Source of the DNA: Hyphomicrobium sp.
GTDB lineage: Bacteria > Pseudomonadota > Alphaproteobacteria > Rhizobiales > Hyphomicrobiaceae
NCBI GenBank assembly: GCA_030148725.1
Contig: JASBSU010000004.1
Coordinates: 1 to 64,000, forward strand
Length of the DNA stretch: 64,000 nucleotides
Direction: 5' to 3'
In this document: in pieces, positions 15,212 through 22,540 of the stretch
Layout of the letters: every line of letters begins with the position of its first letter
Position numbering within the stretch: position 1 is the first letter of the stretch
The notes under the pieces: model-generated
Databases searched by the model: none
Seen by the model: only the letters and a program-made list of their open reading frames with translations
What the model was told of the DNA's origin: nothing
Made by a program: the position numbers and the translations under genes

Positions 15212-15934
15212 CTAGGACACTAGCGTTACGGACCGCGCATCCTGCTGCTCGCATGGGTTAACACCAGCAGCGGCCTGATTGGCTTCACTCGCTGCCGGGG
15301 TGTAGAAAGGAGCAGCCAAACGCAACAGTTCCTCCCGGCGCAAGATTTGGATCTGTCCTCTAAGCTGGGAGACGACACCAGCTTCCCTGAGCTGAGCCAC
15401 CGCGTTCGTTACGCTCGGTCGACGGACACCCAGTAACGCTGCGATTCGCTCCTGACTCACGAAGAGTTGCGCGCCTAGCCTATCCTCCGCCATCAATAAC
15501 CATCGAGCCAGACGCTGAGGGATCGTGCCTCGCGCCGCGGCGAGCGCGGACTGACATTGCGCAGTCATCTGCGCCTGTAGGTAGAGCTGGAGCACGACTT
15601 GTAATTTGCTGCCGGCGCCCGCAATCCGCAGCAGGGCATCCAGCTCTATTCGCCGGGCGATGCCGGGCGTAACCATGCGGACCAACAACGAACACCGCGC
15701 ATTCCGGCACAGCGAAGCGTTTACCACGCCTTCGGAGCCGATCATTGCAACTTCGGCTTCGTGGCCGTGTCCTGTCGCAAGGATGGACGCCAATCCTCTG
15801 TCGATGAAGTAAACGTGCCGCGGCGCGGGACCGGGTTTTGCAAGAGCTTGGTGCGCGCGGAGCGCGACAGGCACCAATAAAGACTCTAACTGGGCGCGCT
15901 CTGGCTCCGGCAGTGCGTTGAGAAACTTGTTCAT
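15212..15934 (-). CDS. Crp/Fnr-family transcriptional regulator
   Basis: 240 residues from the ATG at 15934 (GGAG about 10 bases upstream). N-terminal cyclic-nucleotide-binding-type beta barrel (about 20-115: YFIDRGLASILATG, EVAMIGSEGVV), a long dimerisation helix, and a C-terminal winged HTH (about 165-215: VSQERIAALLGVRRPSVTNA). It lacks Fnr-type N-terminal cysteines for an iron-sulphur cluster. Carried singly in the accessory region; it may tune host genes or its neighbours. Confidence 0.85.
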   Translation of the reverse strand: MNKFLNALPEPERAQLESLLVPVALRAHQALAKPGPAPRHVYFIDRGLASILATGHGHEAEVAMIGSEGVVNASLCRNARCSLLVRMVTPGIARRIELDALLRIAGAGSKLQVVLQLYLQAQMTAQCQSALAAARGTIPQRLARWLLMAEDRLGAQLFVSQERIAALLGVRRPSVTNAVAQLREAGVVSQLRGQIQILRREELLRLAAPFYTPAASEANQAAAGVNPCEQQDARSVTLVS

Positions 15935-16064
15935 CGGACCACTCCACGCCCCAGCTCTCAAAGCTACAGCGCCACCTTGGTTCCTGAAACGTGTCGTGAA
16001 CTTATCAATTGATGTCGTCGGTCCAAAGAGGGAGCAACAAGAGCGGCTTAGTGCCGATGACCGG

Positions 16065-16096
16065 GAAAAAAGCCCCGCCGCATCAGCGTCGGGGCT
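16065..16096 (-). terminator. Rho-independent terminator of the gene at 16178
   Basis: On the minus strand AGCCCCG pairs with CGGGGCT around a short loop and is followed by six T. It lies 80 bp downstream of the stop of the minus-strand gene at 16178-16459. Confidence 0.75.
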
Positions 16097-16177
16097 AAGT
16101 GCTTGTGTGCGCCAGTGGGCAATGTGGGAGGGTCGCGCTTTGAACAACTACGATACCGAGCGAAGCGTTCCGGGCCC

Positions 16178-16459
16178 TTATTGGGTGGCGATACCGGCTA
16201 GCGCCGCGTTGCGGAGAGATGTTGGGTCCCGCTCGCCCTCGGCGTAAGCCTGGAAGATTCGGGCCGCCAGCAGCTGCCGCATGGCATCCAGCTCACTCCC
16301 GGGCAGCGTGCGCCGGGCCTCCTCGCAGGCGGCATCGAAGGCGCGGCAGAGGAGGTCAAGCGTCTCCGGGTCCAGCGAAGCGGTGAACTGCGAGAACGGC
16401 ATGGCCAATCTGATGAGGCTGTAAAGGGGGTCTTTATCTCGTTTCAGACGAAATTTCAA
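16178..16459 (-). CDS. Small helical protein, GERDP family member
   Basis: 93 residues from the ATG at 16459, chosen because AGGAG lies 7 bases upstream; an internal ATG at 16402 has none. It contains SLDPETLDLLCRAFDAAC and ends IFQAYAEGERDPTSLRNAAL, the clearest example of the small repeated family. Divergent from the diguanylate cyclase gene and followed by its own terminator. Confidence 0.65.
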   Translation of the reverse strand: MKFRLKRDKDPLYSLIRLAMPFSQFTASLDPETLDLLCRAFDAACEEARRTLPGSELDAMRQLLAARIFQAYAEGERDPTSLRNAALAGIATQ

Positions 16460-16547
16460 GCTCCTGGCCCAGGTGCCAAAGTCGCTGATCGATTTAGGGC
16501 GTTCCTAACCGGCGCATACTATTCGTCCGTTATAGGAGGATCGAGTA

Positions 16548-17666
16548 ATGTTCGATTCCAACAAAAAAAAAGACTTGAGAAAGAAGCGGTCCAAAAGGAT
16601 GGCGGATGCATCGGATGGCTGGCGGCCAACCGGTGACTTGGCGGAGGCGCTAGCAGCTTTGCGGATCCATACCGCAGAGATCCTCGCCAGAAAGCGCGAA
16701 CTCACTCAGCTTAACCGCTGGTTCGATGTGGCGCTGAACAACATGGGTCGTGGGCTTTCCATGTTTGATGCCGAACAGCGTCTGATTGTCTGTAACAAGC
16801 TCTATCGTGAGCTCTACGATCTGCCGGCGCGCCTTGCTCGGCCAGGGACGCCGCTGGCGGATATCGTGCGTTACCACGTCATGCAGGAAACAGGCAGTGC
16901 GGATGCGGAAGCTGTCCGGCAGCAATGCCGGTGGATCGAGCAGCACTTAGCGAAGCTGGCGAAGGGCCGGACCTTCTCTTACACCCAACTCCTAAAGAAT
17001 GGGCGGATCCTCCAAGTCACCAACCAGCCTTTGAAGGGCGGCGGCTGGGTCGACATCCAAGAGGACATCACTGAACGGCGCAAGGCCGAGGAGAGGATCA
17101 CTTGGTTGGCCCACCACGATCCGCTAACGCAGGTGGCTAACCGCATCTATTTTACAAACGAACTCGACAATGCGTTTCGGCAGCTCGGTCCCTGCCCAGG
17201 CTTTGCTTTGCACTGGATCGACCTCGACCACTTCAAGCAGGTCAACGACAGGTTAGGTCACCCCGTGGGTGACGCGTTGCTCCGGGACATGGCATCCAGC
17301 TTAGTGAAAGCCACGCGCGAAAATGATCTGGTCGCACGCCTCGGGGGAGATGAATTCGCCGTAATCCAGCCGGGCATCCAGACGCGGCTCGAGGCAGAGC
17401 AACTGGGGCAACGTCTTTTGCAGGCTTTAAGCGGTACACACACCGTGATGGGGCACCAAATTGAAACCAGTGCCAGCATCGGCGTCGCGATCGCGCCGGA
17501 AGACGGCGCAGACGCGGAGCAGCTGATGAAGAATGTTGATCTCGCCTTGTATCGGTCGAAACGATGCGGGCGCGGGAGCTACTCATTGTTCGACCCTGAC
17601 CGCGACTATACCGCTGATGGACAAACGCGACAGGTGGAAGGAACACTCCAGGCCGCCGGCGTTTAG
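16548..17666 (+). CDS. Diguanylate cyclase with PAS-like sensor domain
   Basis: 372 residues with a near-ideal ribosome site (AGGAGG, 7 bases before the ATG). Basic N-terminus, a helix, then a PAS-7-like domain (about 57-180: LNNMGRGLSMFDAEQRLIVC) and a GGDEF domain (about 190-360). The active-site GGDEF is intact at 266-270, preceded by RxxD (REND, 257-260), the c-di-GMP inhibitory site. No EAL and no transmembrane helix. It should make c-di-GMP in the cytosol, favouring sessile growth; unusual cargo for a prophage. Confidence 0.9.
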   Translation: MFDSNKKKDLRKKRSKRMADASDGWRPTGDLAEALAALRIHTAEILARKRELTQLNRWFDVALNNMGRGLSMFDAEQRLIVCNKLYRELYDLPARLARPGTPLADIVRYHVMQETGSADAEAVRQQCRWIEQHLAKLAKGRTFSYTQLLKNGRILQVTNQPLKGGGWVDIQEDITERRKAEERITWLAHHDPLTQVANRIYFTNELDNAFRQLGPCPGFALHWIDLDHFKQVNDRLGHPVGDALLRDMASSLVKATRENDLVARLGGDEFAVIQPGIQTRLEAEQLGQRLLQALSGTHTVMGHQIETSASIGVAIAPEDGADAEQLMKNVDLALYRSKRCGRGSYSLFDPDRDYTADGQTRQVEGTLQAAGV

Positions 17667-17854
17667 CCGGGCGATGCTCGCCTGCTCGGATGCTGCAAAG
17701 CGGTGTTGACCGCCAAGTCCTGTTCCACCCTCCTCAAGTGCAGCAAAGCGAGCTTGATCTGCAACGGAAACTCCCGCCACGCCGGCCCTTGGCAGAATTG
17801 AGCGAATGGTATTGGTGTGGCTGTGAATTCGGTCAGAGGTCTATCGCGTTCCAT
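17663..17854 (-). CDS. Possible small protein
   Basis: 63 residues, overlapping the 3' end of the diguanylate cyclase gene by 4 bases. It contains WREFPLQIKLALLHLRRVEQDL, a plausible helix, but the ribosome site is poor and there is no family match. Doubtful. Confidence 0.25.
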   Translation of the reverse strand: MERDRPLTEFTATPIPFAQFCQGPAWREFPLQIKLALLHLRRVEQDLAVNTALQHPSRRASPG

Positions 17855-17858
17855 AACT

Positions 17859-18377
17859 CTAGCCGGGCGAAGAACGAGGATCGCGAGCGCGCGGGAAGGT
17901 GCGCTCTTCCTCAATCGTGCCATCCTCCTTGTGAATGCGAACGGTTCCTTCGCCTACGAGCGCTTCGAGTACGCCGCCTTCCAGCGCTGCAGCTTTGGTT
18001 CTAAATCTGCGAACGACCGCGCGTTCTTGATTGATCAGTTCCCAACCGCTATCGGCTCCTGGCTTCAGTGTGAACCTATTCAGCATCATTCGGCTCCGAC
18101 CCACTGTTCCGCAACGCCGGTCGACGCGGTCCGTTCCGACACGCAGAGCCTCGCCGGGCTGTCTGATGCCGAGGGCAATCTGTTTGAGTTCAAATCGGTC
18201 TCGAATGCCATTGGTCACGGCGGTTGAGATCAAATCAGCCATCGCCGCGCGCATTACCGCTGCGTCTTCCCGCGAGGAAGGCATGGCCTCTTGAAGGTAG
18301 TCTATCCAAGCGTCTTCGAACGCCGCCTCCATTAAAGAACGCATGCGAGGATCATGCGGATCATGCAGGCCGGACAT
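17859..18377 (-). CDS. Small-family helical domain joined to a DUF2188-like domain
   Basis: 172 residues. Residues 1-75 resemble the small helical family (MADLISTAVTNGIRDRFELKQIALG). Residues about 97-160 (WELINQERAVVRRFRTKAAALEGGVLEAL) look like DUF2188. The join at 76-95 reads like translated spacer, and an internal ATG at 18086 has GGAG 7 bases upstream, so two proteins may be made or a stop codon may have been lost. Confidence 0.5.
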   Translation of the reverse strand: MSGLHDPHDPRMRSLMEAAFEDAWIDYLQEAMPSSREDAAVMRAAMADLISTAVTNGIRDRFELKQIALGIRQPGEALRVGTDRVDRRCGTVGRSRMMLNRFTLKPGADSGWELINQERAVVRRFRTKAAALEGGVLEALVGEGTVRIHKEDGTIEEERTFPRARDPRSSPG

Positions 18378-18793
18378 CGATCACCCTCCCAAGACCTACA
18401 GGCGGGAGCACAGTCGAGTCTCTCAGCCCCCAACGCCTGCGTGATCGCGTGTCGAGGATGGAAGAGGGTAACACGTAAATGCCGGGTCGCCAAAACGAAT
18501 CGCGAAGCGCCGCGACAGCTGCGTTCCTAAGGTTGTAGAATGCCGACGCTTGGTAGCCTGGTCCGGTGCGACGTCACGCGTCTTCGGCACATTCGTAGGG
18601 GCGATTGGTGGCAGCGTTTGAGCGCGACTGGCGTTGCGCGCCGAACGAACGGCGCCTCGCTCGAGAAGGTCCAAGAGGCGAGGGCCGAGAAGATGTGCGC
18701 GTGGTAGCGCGGCGACTAGTGGGGGGGCCGCAGCAACTTCGCATGTCGCTGCGGCCCGTCTTCGTCGCTGCTGTCTTTGCCTATCGAACGATA
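18378..18793 (+). other. Intergenic region with a perfect hairpin
   Basis: No gene supported in 416 bp. A perfect 10-bp stem (GGGCCGCAGC and complement, 18726-18758) lies near the end of the HTH gene on the minus strand; there is no T-run on either side. Confidence 0.4.
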
Positions 18794-18991
18794 CTAATGC
18801 AGCTTCGTCTTTGCAGCCTGCTGGCTGCCAATGTGCTTGTGCTCTTTAAGCACTTCATTGACGCGCCCGGGATTAACTCCATAAGACGCCGCGATGTGAT
18901 GTTGATACTCGCCATTCCAATGACGAACCCACACGTCCACAGCGTCTTCGAATGTGAGCCGATATGCGGCCGCGTCGTTCTGTTTGGCCAT
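18794..18991 (-). CDS. Small HTH protein
   Basis: 65 residues with AGGAAA 8 bases before the ATG. Residues 12-52 read as an HTH (FEDAVDVWVRHWNGEYQHHI, then AASYGVNPGRVNEVLKEHKH), a pattern seen in short Hyphomicrobiales DNA-binding proteins. Probably a regulator; target unknown. Confidence 0.65.
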   Translation of the reverse strand: MAKQNDAAAYRLTFEDAVDVWVRHWNGEYQHHIAASYGVNPGRVNEVLKEHKHIGSQQAAKTKLH

Positions 18992-19067
18992 GATGTTTTC
19001 CTAAGTGGAAGTGGCCGAGCAGAGCTTGACACGACTGACCGATTGACTCACTGTCACCCGGTGTGAT

Positions 19068-19096
19068 CGCACCCGCCCCGCTCGGCGGTTTTTTCA
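19068..19096 (+). terminator. Short terminator-like hairpin
   Basis: CCGCC and GGCGG flank a 6-base loop and are followed by TTTTTT on the plus strand. No plus-strand gene ends just before it, so it may end a small RNA or be fortuitous. Confidence 0.4.
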
Positions 19097-19216
19097 TCAG
19101 CCGGCGCTCGTCTGAATCACGGGCGCCGGTTTCGTTTTCGGCAGCGATTCACTGAGAATCGCACCACTTGAAATCCTGAACGATCGACGTAGCTGGTCAA
19201 GGATTTGGCGTGCCAT
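19097..19216 (-). CDS. Possible small protein
   Basis: 39 residues from the ATG at 19216 (MARQILDQLRRSF); a longer reading starts at 19282. Only weak ribosome sites. It follows the gene at 19248 on the same strand. Low confidence. Confidence 0.25.
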   Translation of the reverse strand: MARQILDQLRRSFRISSGAILSESLPKTKPAPVIQTSAG

Positions 19217-19247
19217 ATCCACATCCCCGCGTCTTTTTCGTGCGCTT

Positions 19248-19475
19248 TCACCTACCGTTATCGTTAGGTTCGCCGCCGCCAAGGAACCGGTTCTCCGCGG
19301 GCGGGCGCTGGGTTATCTCATACCGGCAGCGCAGCAGGTGCTCGACGATATCCTTGGCGACGAGCGTGGTCTGCAGATCGTTGCGGCTCGCGTCTTTGTG
19401 GCGAGGCCGCAGCGATGAGGTTTTGAGCGCAAAGGCGATCGTGCCGACCAAGCCCTCGATTTCCTCGGGCGTCAT
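19248..19475 (-). CDS. Hypothetical small protein
   Basis: 75 residues from the ATG at 19475 with GGGAG 11 bases upstream. Sequence begins TPEEIEGLVGTIAFALKTSS and has LVAKDIVEHLLRCRYEI. The start overlaps the stop of the ligase remnant at 19472. No family recognised. Confidence 0.5.
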   Translation of the reverse strand: MTPEEIEGLVGTIAFALKTSSLRPRHKDASRNDLQTTLVAKDIVEHLLRCRYEITQRPPAENRFLGGGEPNDNGR

Positions 19476-19597
19476 TTCGCGAACATCTCCCACCGGCTGC
19501 GATTGGCAGCCCGCCACTCGGCGGTTTTGACCTTCACCCATCCCCGGTTGGTGCCGGACCGACAGCGGTCATCGCGCAGCTTCGCCACAATAACATT
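19472..19597 (-). pseudogene. C-terminal remnant of an ATP-dependent DNA ligase
   Basis: About 40 codons ending in a stop match the C-terminus of the ligase at 20021-20629: VAKLRDDRCRSGTNRGW and VKVKTAEWR against VSKLREDRYRSGTNRGW and IKVKTVQWR. This is ligase motif V and beyond; the adenylation site is absent. It is a relic of a second ligase copy. Confidence 0.75.
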
Positions 19598-19721
19598 GGA
19601 CCGCGTGGGCCTCACGGTGCAGGGGGTTTTGTAATCTGGATGTAAGTTGCTGCGCCGCCCACGCGCTCTTAGGATCGCATATCGACAGCCTCGTATAGGC
19701 TGCCGCTCCGAGGGATGTGCC

Positions 19722-19913
19722 ATGTTCAGCCGACGCGAATCTTTCGATCCTGAAACCCTCGCCCAATTAAGTGCCGCATTACGCCTTGCTACGTCTGGCG
19801 CGAGCGTCGATCGTGTAGCCTATGAAGCAATGGCGCTTCGCATCATCACCGCCGCAGACGCCGGGGAGTGTGATATCGAACGGCTCGCGGCAATAGCTTC
19901 TGCCCCTAACTGA
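19722..19913 (+). CDS. Small helical protein of the repeated family
   Basis: 63 residues from the ATG at 19722 with GAGGG upstream. FDPETLAQLSAALRLA corresponds to LDPETLDLLCRAFDAA of the 16178 product, and ALRIITAADAGECDIERLAA to its GERDP segment. Role unknown. Confidence 0.6.
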   Translation: MFSRRESFDPETLAQLSAALRLATSGASVDRVAYEAMALRIITAADAGECDIERLAAIASAPN

Positions 19914-20020
19914 TCGCGCTCCCGGCACGGGCTGGGGGGCACAGGCTTTGCAAAGCAGATGGCATTTTATCTCGGGGCAGGTCGCCCGCGTCACCGAATT
20001 GTAAGGCGGTTGGGCGCGGC

Positions 20021-20629
20021 TCATCCTTCGAACAGCTTGTAACGTTCGCGGTTGGCCTCGCGCCACTGGACCGTTTTCACCTTGATCCAACCGCGATTGG
20101 TGCCGGATCGATAGCGGTCCTCGCGCAACTTTGACACGATGCCCTCAAGCCTGTGACGCGCGCAGGCCGTTAGGAGCTCCACCGGGTCGTCGAAGTCGTC
20201 GGAGAAGCGCAGCGCGTCGAGCTTGGCACGCTTCAGCAGCTTGCGCAGCCGAGCGCGCCGGTATTCCAGCGGCGCCGCGGTGTGCATGCCGGCACCATCG
20301 TGCATCAGGTCGAAGACGTAGGCGCAGCATCCATGCCTGGCGCCGGACATCAGCTCGCCGAAGCTGGGCTGGCCGTTCGCGTCGCAGGCCACAAGCTCCG
20401 CGTCGAGGATGAGAGCCTTCGCCGGCAGAAGCGACACCGCCTCGGCGATCGAGCGAAACCGGCAGGTGAGTTCGACCCCGCGCTTTGAAAAGATACGGGC
20501 GCGGCCGTCCTGCAGGTGGAGCTGCGCGCGCCAGCCGTCGTGCTTGACCTCGTGCAGCCAAGCGGAGCCGGTGGGCGGCTCGCGACGCAGGACGGGGGCG
20601 GACGGCTCGATGAAGGTCAGACGCGACAT
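20021..20629 (-). CDS. Short ATP-dependent DNA ligase, adenylation domain only
   Basis: 202 residues. Motif I contains the AMP-accepting lysine (VKHDGWRAQ, about residue 29), motif III ALILDAELVACD, motif IV YVFDLM and motif V EGIVSKLREDRYRSG. There is no OB-fold C-terminal domain, so it is a stand-alone LigD-type adenylation domain as seen in Hyphomicrobiales. Likely repairs nicks. Two relics of the same gene flank it (19472-19597 and 22243-22299). Confidence 0.85.
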   Translation of the reverse strand: MSRLTFIEPSAPVLRREPPTGSAWLHEVKHDGWRAQLHLQDGRARIFSKRGVELTCRFRSIAEAVSLLPAKALILDAELVACDANGQPSFGELMSGARHGCCAYVFDLMHDGAGMHTAAPLEYRRARLRKLLKRAKLDALRFSDDFDDPVELLTACARHRLEGIVSKLREDRYRSGTNRGWIKVKTVQWREANRERYKLFEG

Positions 20630-20696
20630 CCGCGGAACGTAGCGCGAACACCCAGCGATGGGAAGGGCTGGCGCTGGGGCGCTGTGGACGGACCCT

Positions 20697-20921
20697 TTAA
20701 TGCACGCCAGCTGCTATAACGCGGGCCAATTTATCAATTGCGGCGATCGCTTCCGACTGCTCGGCAGCATTGGTGAAGTACCGGCGCGCGGCTGCGATGG
20801 CGTCAAGGCCAGCGCCATCCCTAACGTCCATTTCGACGAAGGCGCAAAACTGAGCCGGAGTCATACGCTCGCGCTCTTGAGCATCCATCAAGATTTCTGC
20901 CACCGTGCCAGGATCGTGCAT
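20697..20921 (-). CDS. Hypothetical small helical protein
   Basis: 74 residues from the ATG at 20921, predicted helical (TPAQFCAFVEMDVRDGAGL, then AAEQSEAIAAIDKLARVI). It follows the glycosyltransferase gene by 5 bases on the same strand, so probably one transcript. No family recognised. Confidence 0.5.
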   Translation of the reverse strand: MHDPGTVAEILMDAQERERMTPAQFCAFVEMDVRDGAGLDAIAAARRYFTNAAEQSEAIAAIDKLARVIAAGVH

Positions 20922-20926
20922 GCGCG

Positions 20927-21826
20927 CTACCTCAGTCGAAACTCGATCGGCAGACCTATCTTCGCACGCTCGATGGGGCGGGCAAATAGCCTGCGCAACC
21001 CCGATGCAGGCCGATCGTCGCGGTCCGCGCCGTTGAGGACGTTGTGAATGTGATTGTACTTCGTGAGCCCGGCAGGGGCGTGGGCTAAGTGAAAAAGATG
21101 CGGCGCGCGCGCCACGCACATATCGACGACGACCTGGTCATCCGATGCTAGGTCGTTTTCCAGCAACAGCTCGTAGCAGCCGCGCGCCAACGCGCAGAAG
21201 GTCGGCACCTTGTCAGAAGGAACAATCATCATGCTCGTGGCAACTTGATCGCGGAATGATCTGACCTGCTCGGCCAGCGTGCCGGCGCCTAGATCAGGCA
21301 GTCCACCGTCACGGTCCGCCGATATGACGATGCGATCGCGATCGATCGGTGAGAGCCCGCGTGGCTTCGGAAGGTATGGCTTTTTGCCTGCGCCGCCGCG
21401 GCGGCCGAGCCCGAAGTCCAACCAGACGTAATGCGAGTGCCTGCCGCCGGTTAGCGCATGTGCCCGCTCAAGAGCGTCCCATTTGGCGAGGACGACGACG
21501 TTGTAATCTGGGGATCGATACTCCGGGTTCGGTGGTTCCGGCGCTATGCCATCGAAAAGAGATTTGAAGCGGTCGGACGCCATCACTTCGCGCGTTCTAT
21601 CGAGATAGGCGAACGCCTTCAGATCCGCGGGCGCGGCTGCGTCGAAGTGGTCGACAAAGCTCTCAACGGTCGGCCGCAATGACTGAGGTGCGAGCAGGTA
21701 TCGCTTCCCTGGCAGCTTTGCCGGGTACGCCTTGTAGCAATCGACATAGAAGTCTGAGGGGCGCTGGAAGTCCTTCCAAGTGCCTCGGCCGATGTCGAAA
21801 AACGCGCTTACGATGAGTGGTGTCAT
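20927..21826 (-). CDS. HtrL/WlaTC-type glycosyltransferase
   Basis: 299 residues. Begins VSAFFDIGRGTWKDF, the hallmark opening of the HtrL/YibB-WlaTC family, then a Tyr-rich segment and NVVVLAKWDALERA and HYVWLDFGLGR, where the Asp pair may bind nucleotide-sugar and metal. Such enzymes act on lipopolysaccharide or capsule. In a prophage this fits serotype conversion or superinfection exclusion. Transcribed alone with the small gene downstream, behind a terminator. Confidence 0.75.
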   Translation of the reverse strand: MTPLIVSAFFDIGRGTWKDFQRPSDFYVDCYKAYPAKLPGKRYLLAPQSLRPTVESFVDHFDAAAPADLKAFAYLDRTREVMASDRFKSLFDGIAPEPPNPEYRSPDYNVVVLAKWDALERAHALTGGRHSHYVWLDFGLGRRGGAGKKPYLPKPRGLSPIDRDRIVISADRDGGLPDLGAGTLAEQVRSFRDQVATSMMIVPSDKVPTFCALARGCYELLLENDLASDDQVVVDMCVARAPHLFHLAHAPAGLTKYNHIHNVLNGADRDDRPASGLRRLFARPIERAKIGLPIEFRLR

Positions 21827-21866
21827 AGTGGCCGATCATAAACGAGGGCGTGAACGCGCAGTCAAC

Positions 21867-21900
21867 AAAAACCCCGGCGCTGGGGGTACCAGCGCCGGGG
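21867..21900 (-). terminator. Rho-independent terminator, repeated unit 1
   Basis: CCCCGGCGCTGG and its exact complement around a 5-base loop, followed on the minus strand by five T. It ends transcripts from the HicB remnant. A nearly identical unit with the same flank lies at 23459-23515. Confidence 0.85.
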
Positions 21901-21915
21901 TATCGCGTCAGGCTG

Positions 21916-22242
21916 TCAATCGGGAAGCATCCGCGCGCGGGCGGCCGCCGCGAGAAAGGCCGAGCGAGATTGCCCCGCGGACTCGGCCGCGCGGTCGATG
22001 GCCTGCAACAGGTGCTCATCCATCGTGATGTTGAGCCGCATGGATTTGCCGGGCATCTCGAATTGCACCATGGCGATGGTGGCGTCCTTCGCGTCTGCGC
22101 GGAACGCCCGGTCAGCGCGAAGCTGCGCTAGAGTGCGCACCATCGGCAACTCGTCCCCATCCGCGGCCATGCCGGCGACATGGAACGTCAGCAACTCGCG
22201 GGCCTTGCGCAACGCATCCTCGGCCTTTCTGGCCGTGGCGAC
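21916..22242 (-). pseudogene. Truncated HicB-like antitoxin
   Basis: The product matches the C-terminal two thirds of HicB: a KAEDALRKARELLTFHVAGM helix, then an RHH DNA-binding tail (MRLNITMDEHLLQAIDRAA, RSAFLAAAAR). The N-terminal 40 residues are missing; the frame runs upstream into a ligase 5' relic and meets a stop there. Only a TTG (22212) could start it. No HicA toxin is beside it. Confidence 0.7.
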
Positions 22243-22299
22243 GGCGAGCGGACGGTTCGACGAAGGTCAGAACGACATCTTAGGAACGTAGCGCGAACA
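22243..22299 (-). pseudogene. 5' relic of the ATP-dependent ligase gene
   Basis: Upstream sequence, ATG and first 10 codons match those of the ligase at 20629. Both share TGTTCGCGCTACGTTCC before the ATG and CTGACCTTC after it, but one base has been lost after the second codon, giving an early stop. It is fused to the HicB remnant. Confidence 0.75.
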
Positions 22300-22540
22300 A
22301 TGTGGAAAACCAATTAGTGCAAAATGTCTTCCGCCCTTGCGCGCGCAACTGTTCGCTGCGAGAAAAGCAAACCCGCACGCGGTGGTTGGGGCCGAACGCG
22401 TGCGGGCTGATGATGGACCAGACCAGCGGGGCATGGTCGATTCCGAAGATGGGTCTGTTTACGCGTCGATGTCAACCGGATTGGCGACCTGATGGTCGGT
22501 CCTGTGGAACTGCGCAGATGCGCAACTCAGGAGCGAACTT
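22300..22540 (+). other. Intergenic leader of the KilA-N gene
   Basis: No gene. It has a perfect 10-bp stem, CCCGCACGCG (22372-22381) with its complement at 22397-22406; on the minus strand this is followed by TTTGCTTTT, a possible terminator. A Shine-Dalgarno (AGGAGCG) precedes the ATG at 22541. Confidence 0.45.

Noticed and set aside
21916-22242. Complete HicAB toxin-antitoxin pair
   Set aside because: HicB is truncated and no HicA-like gene lies on either side.
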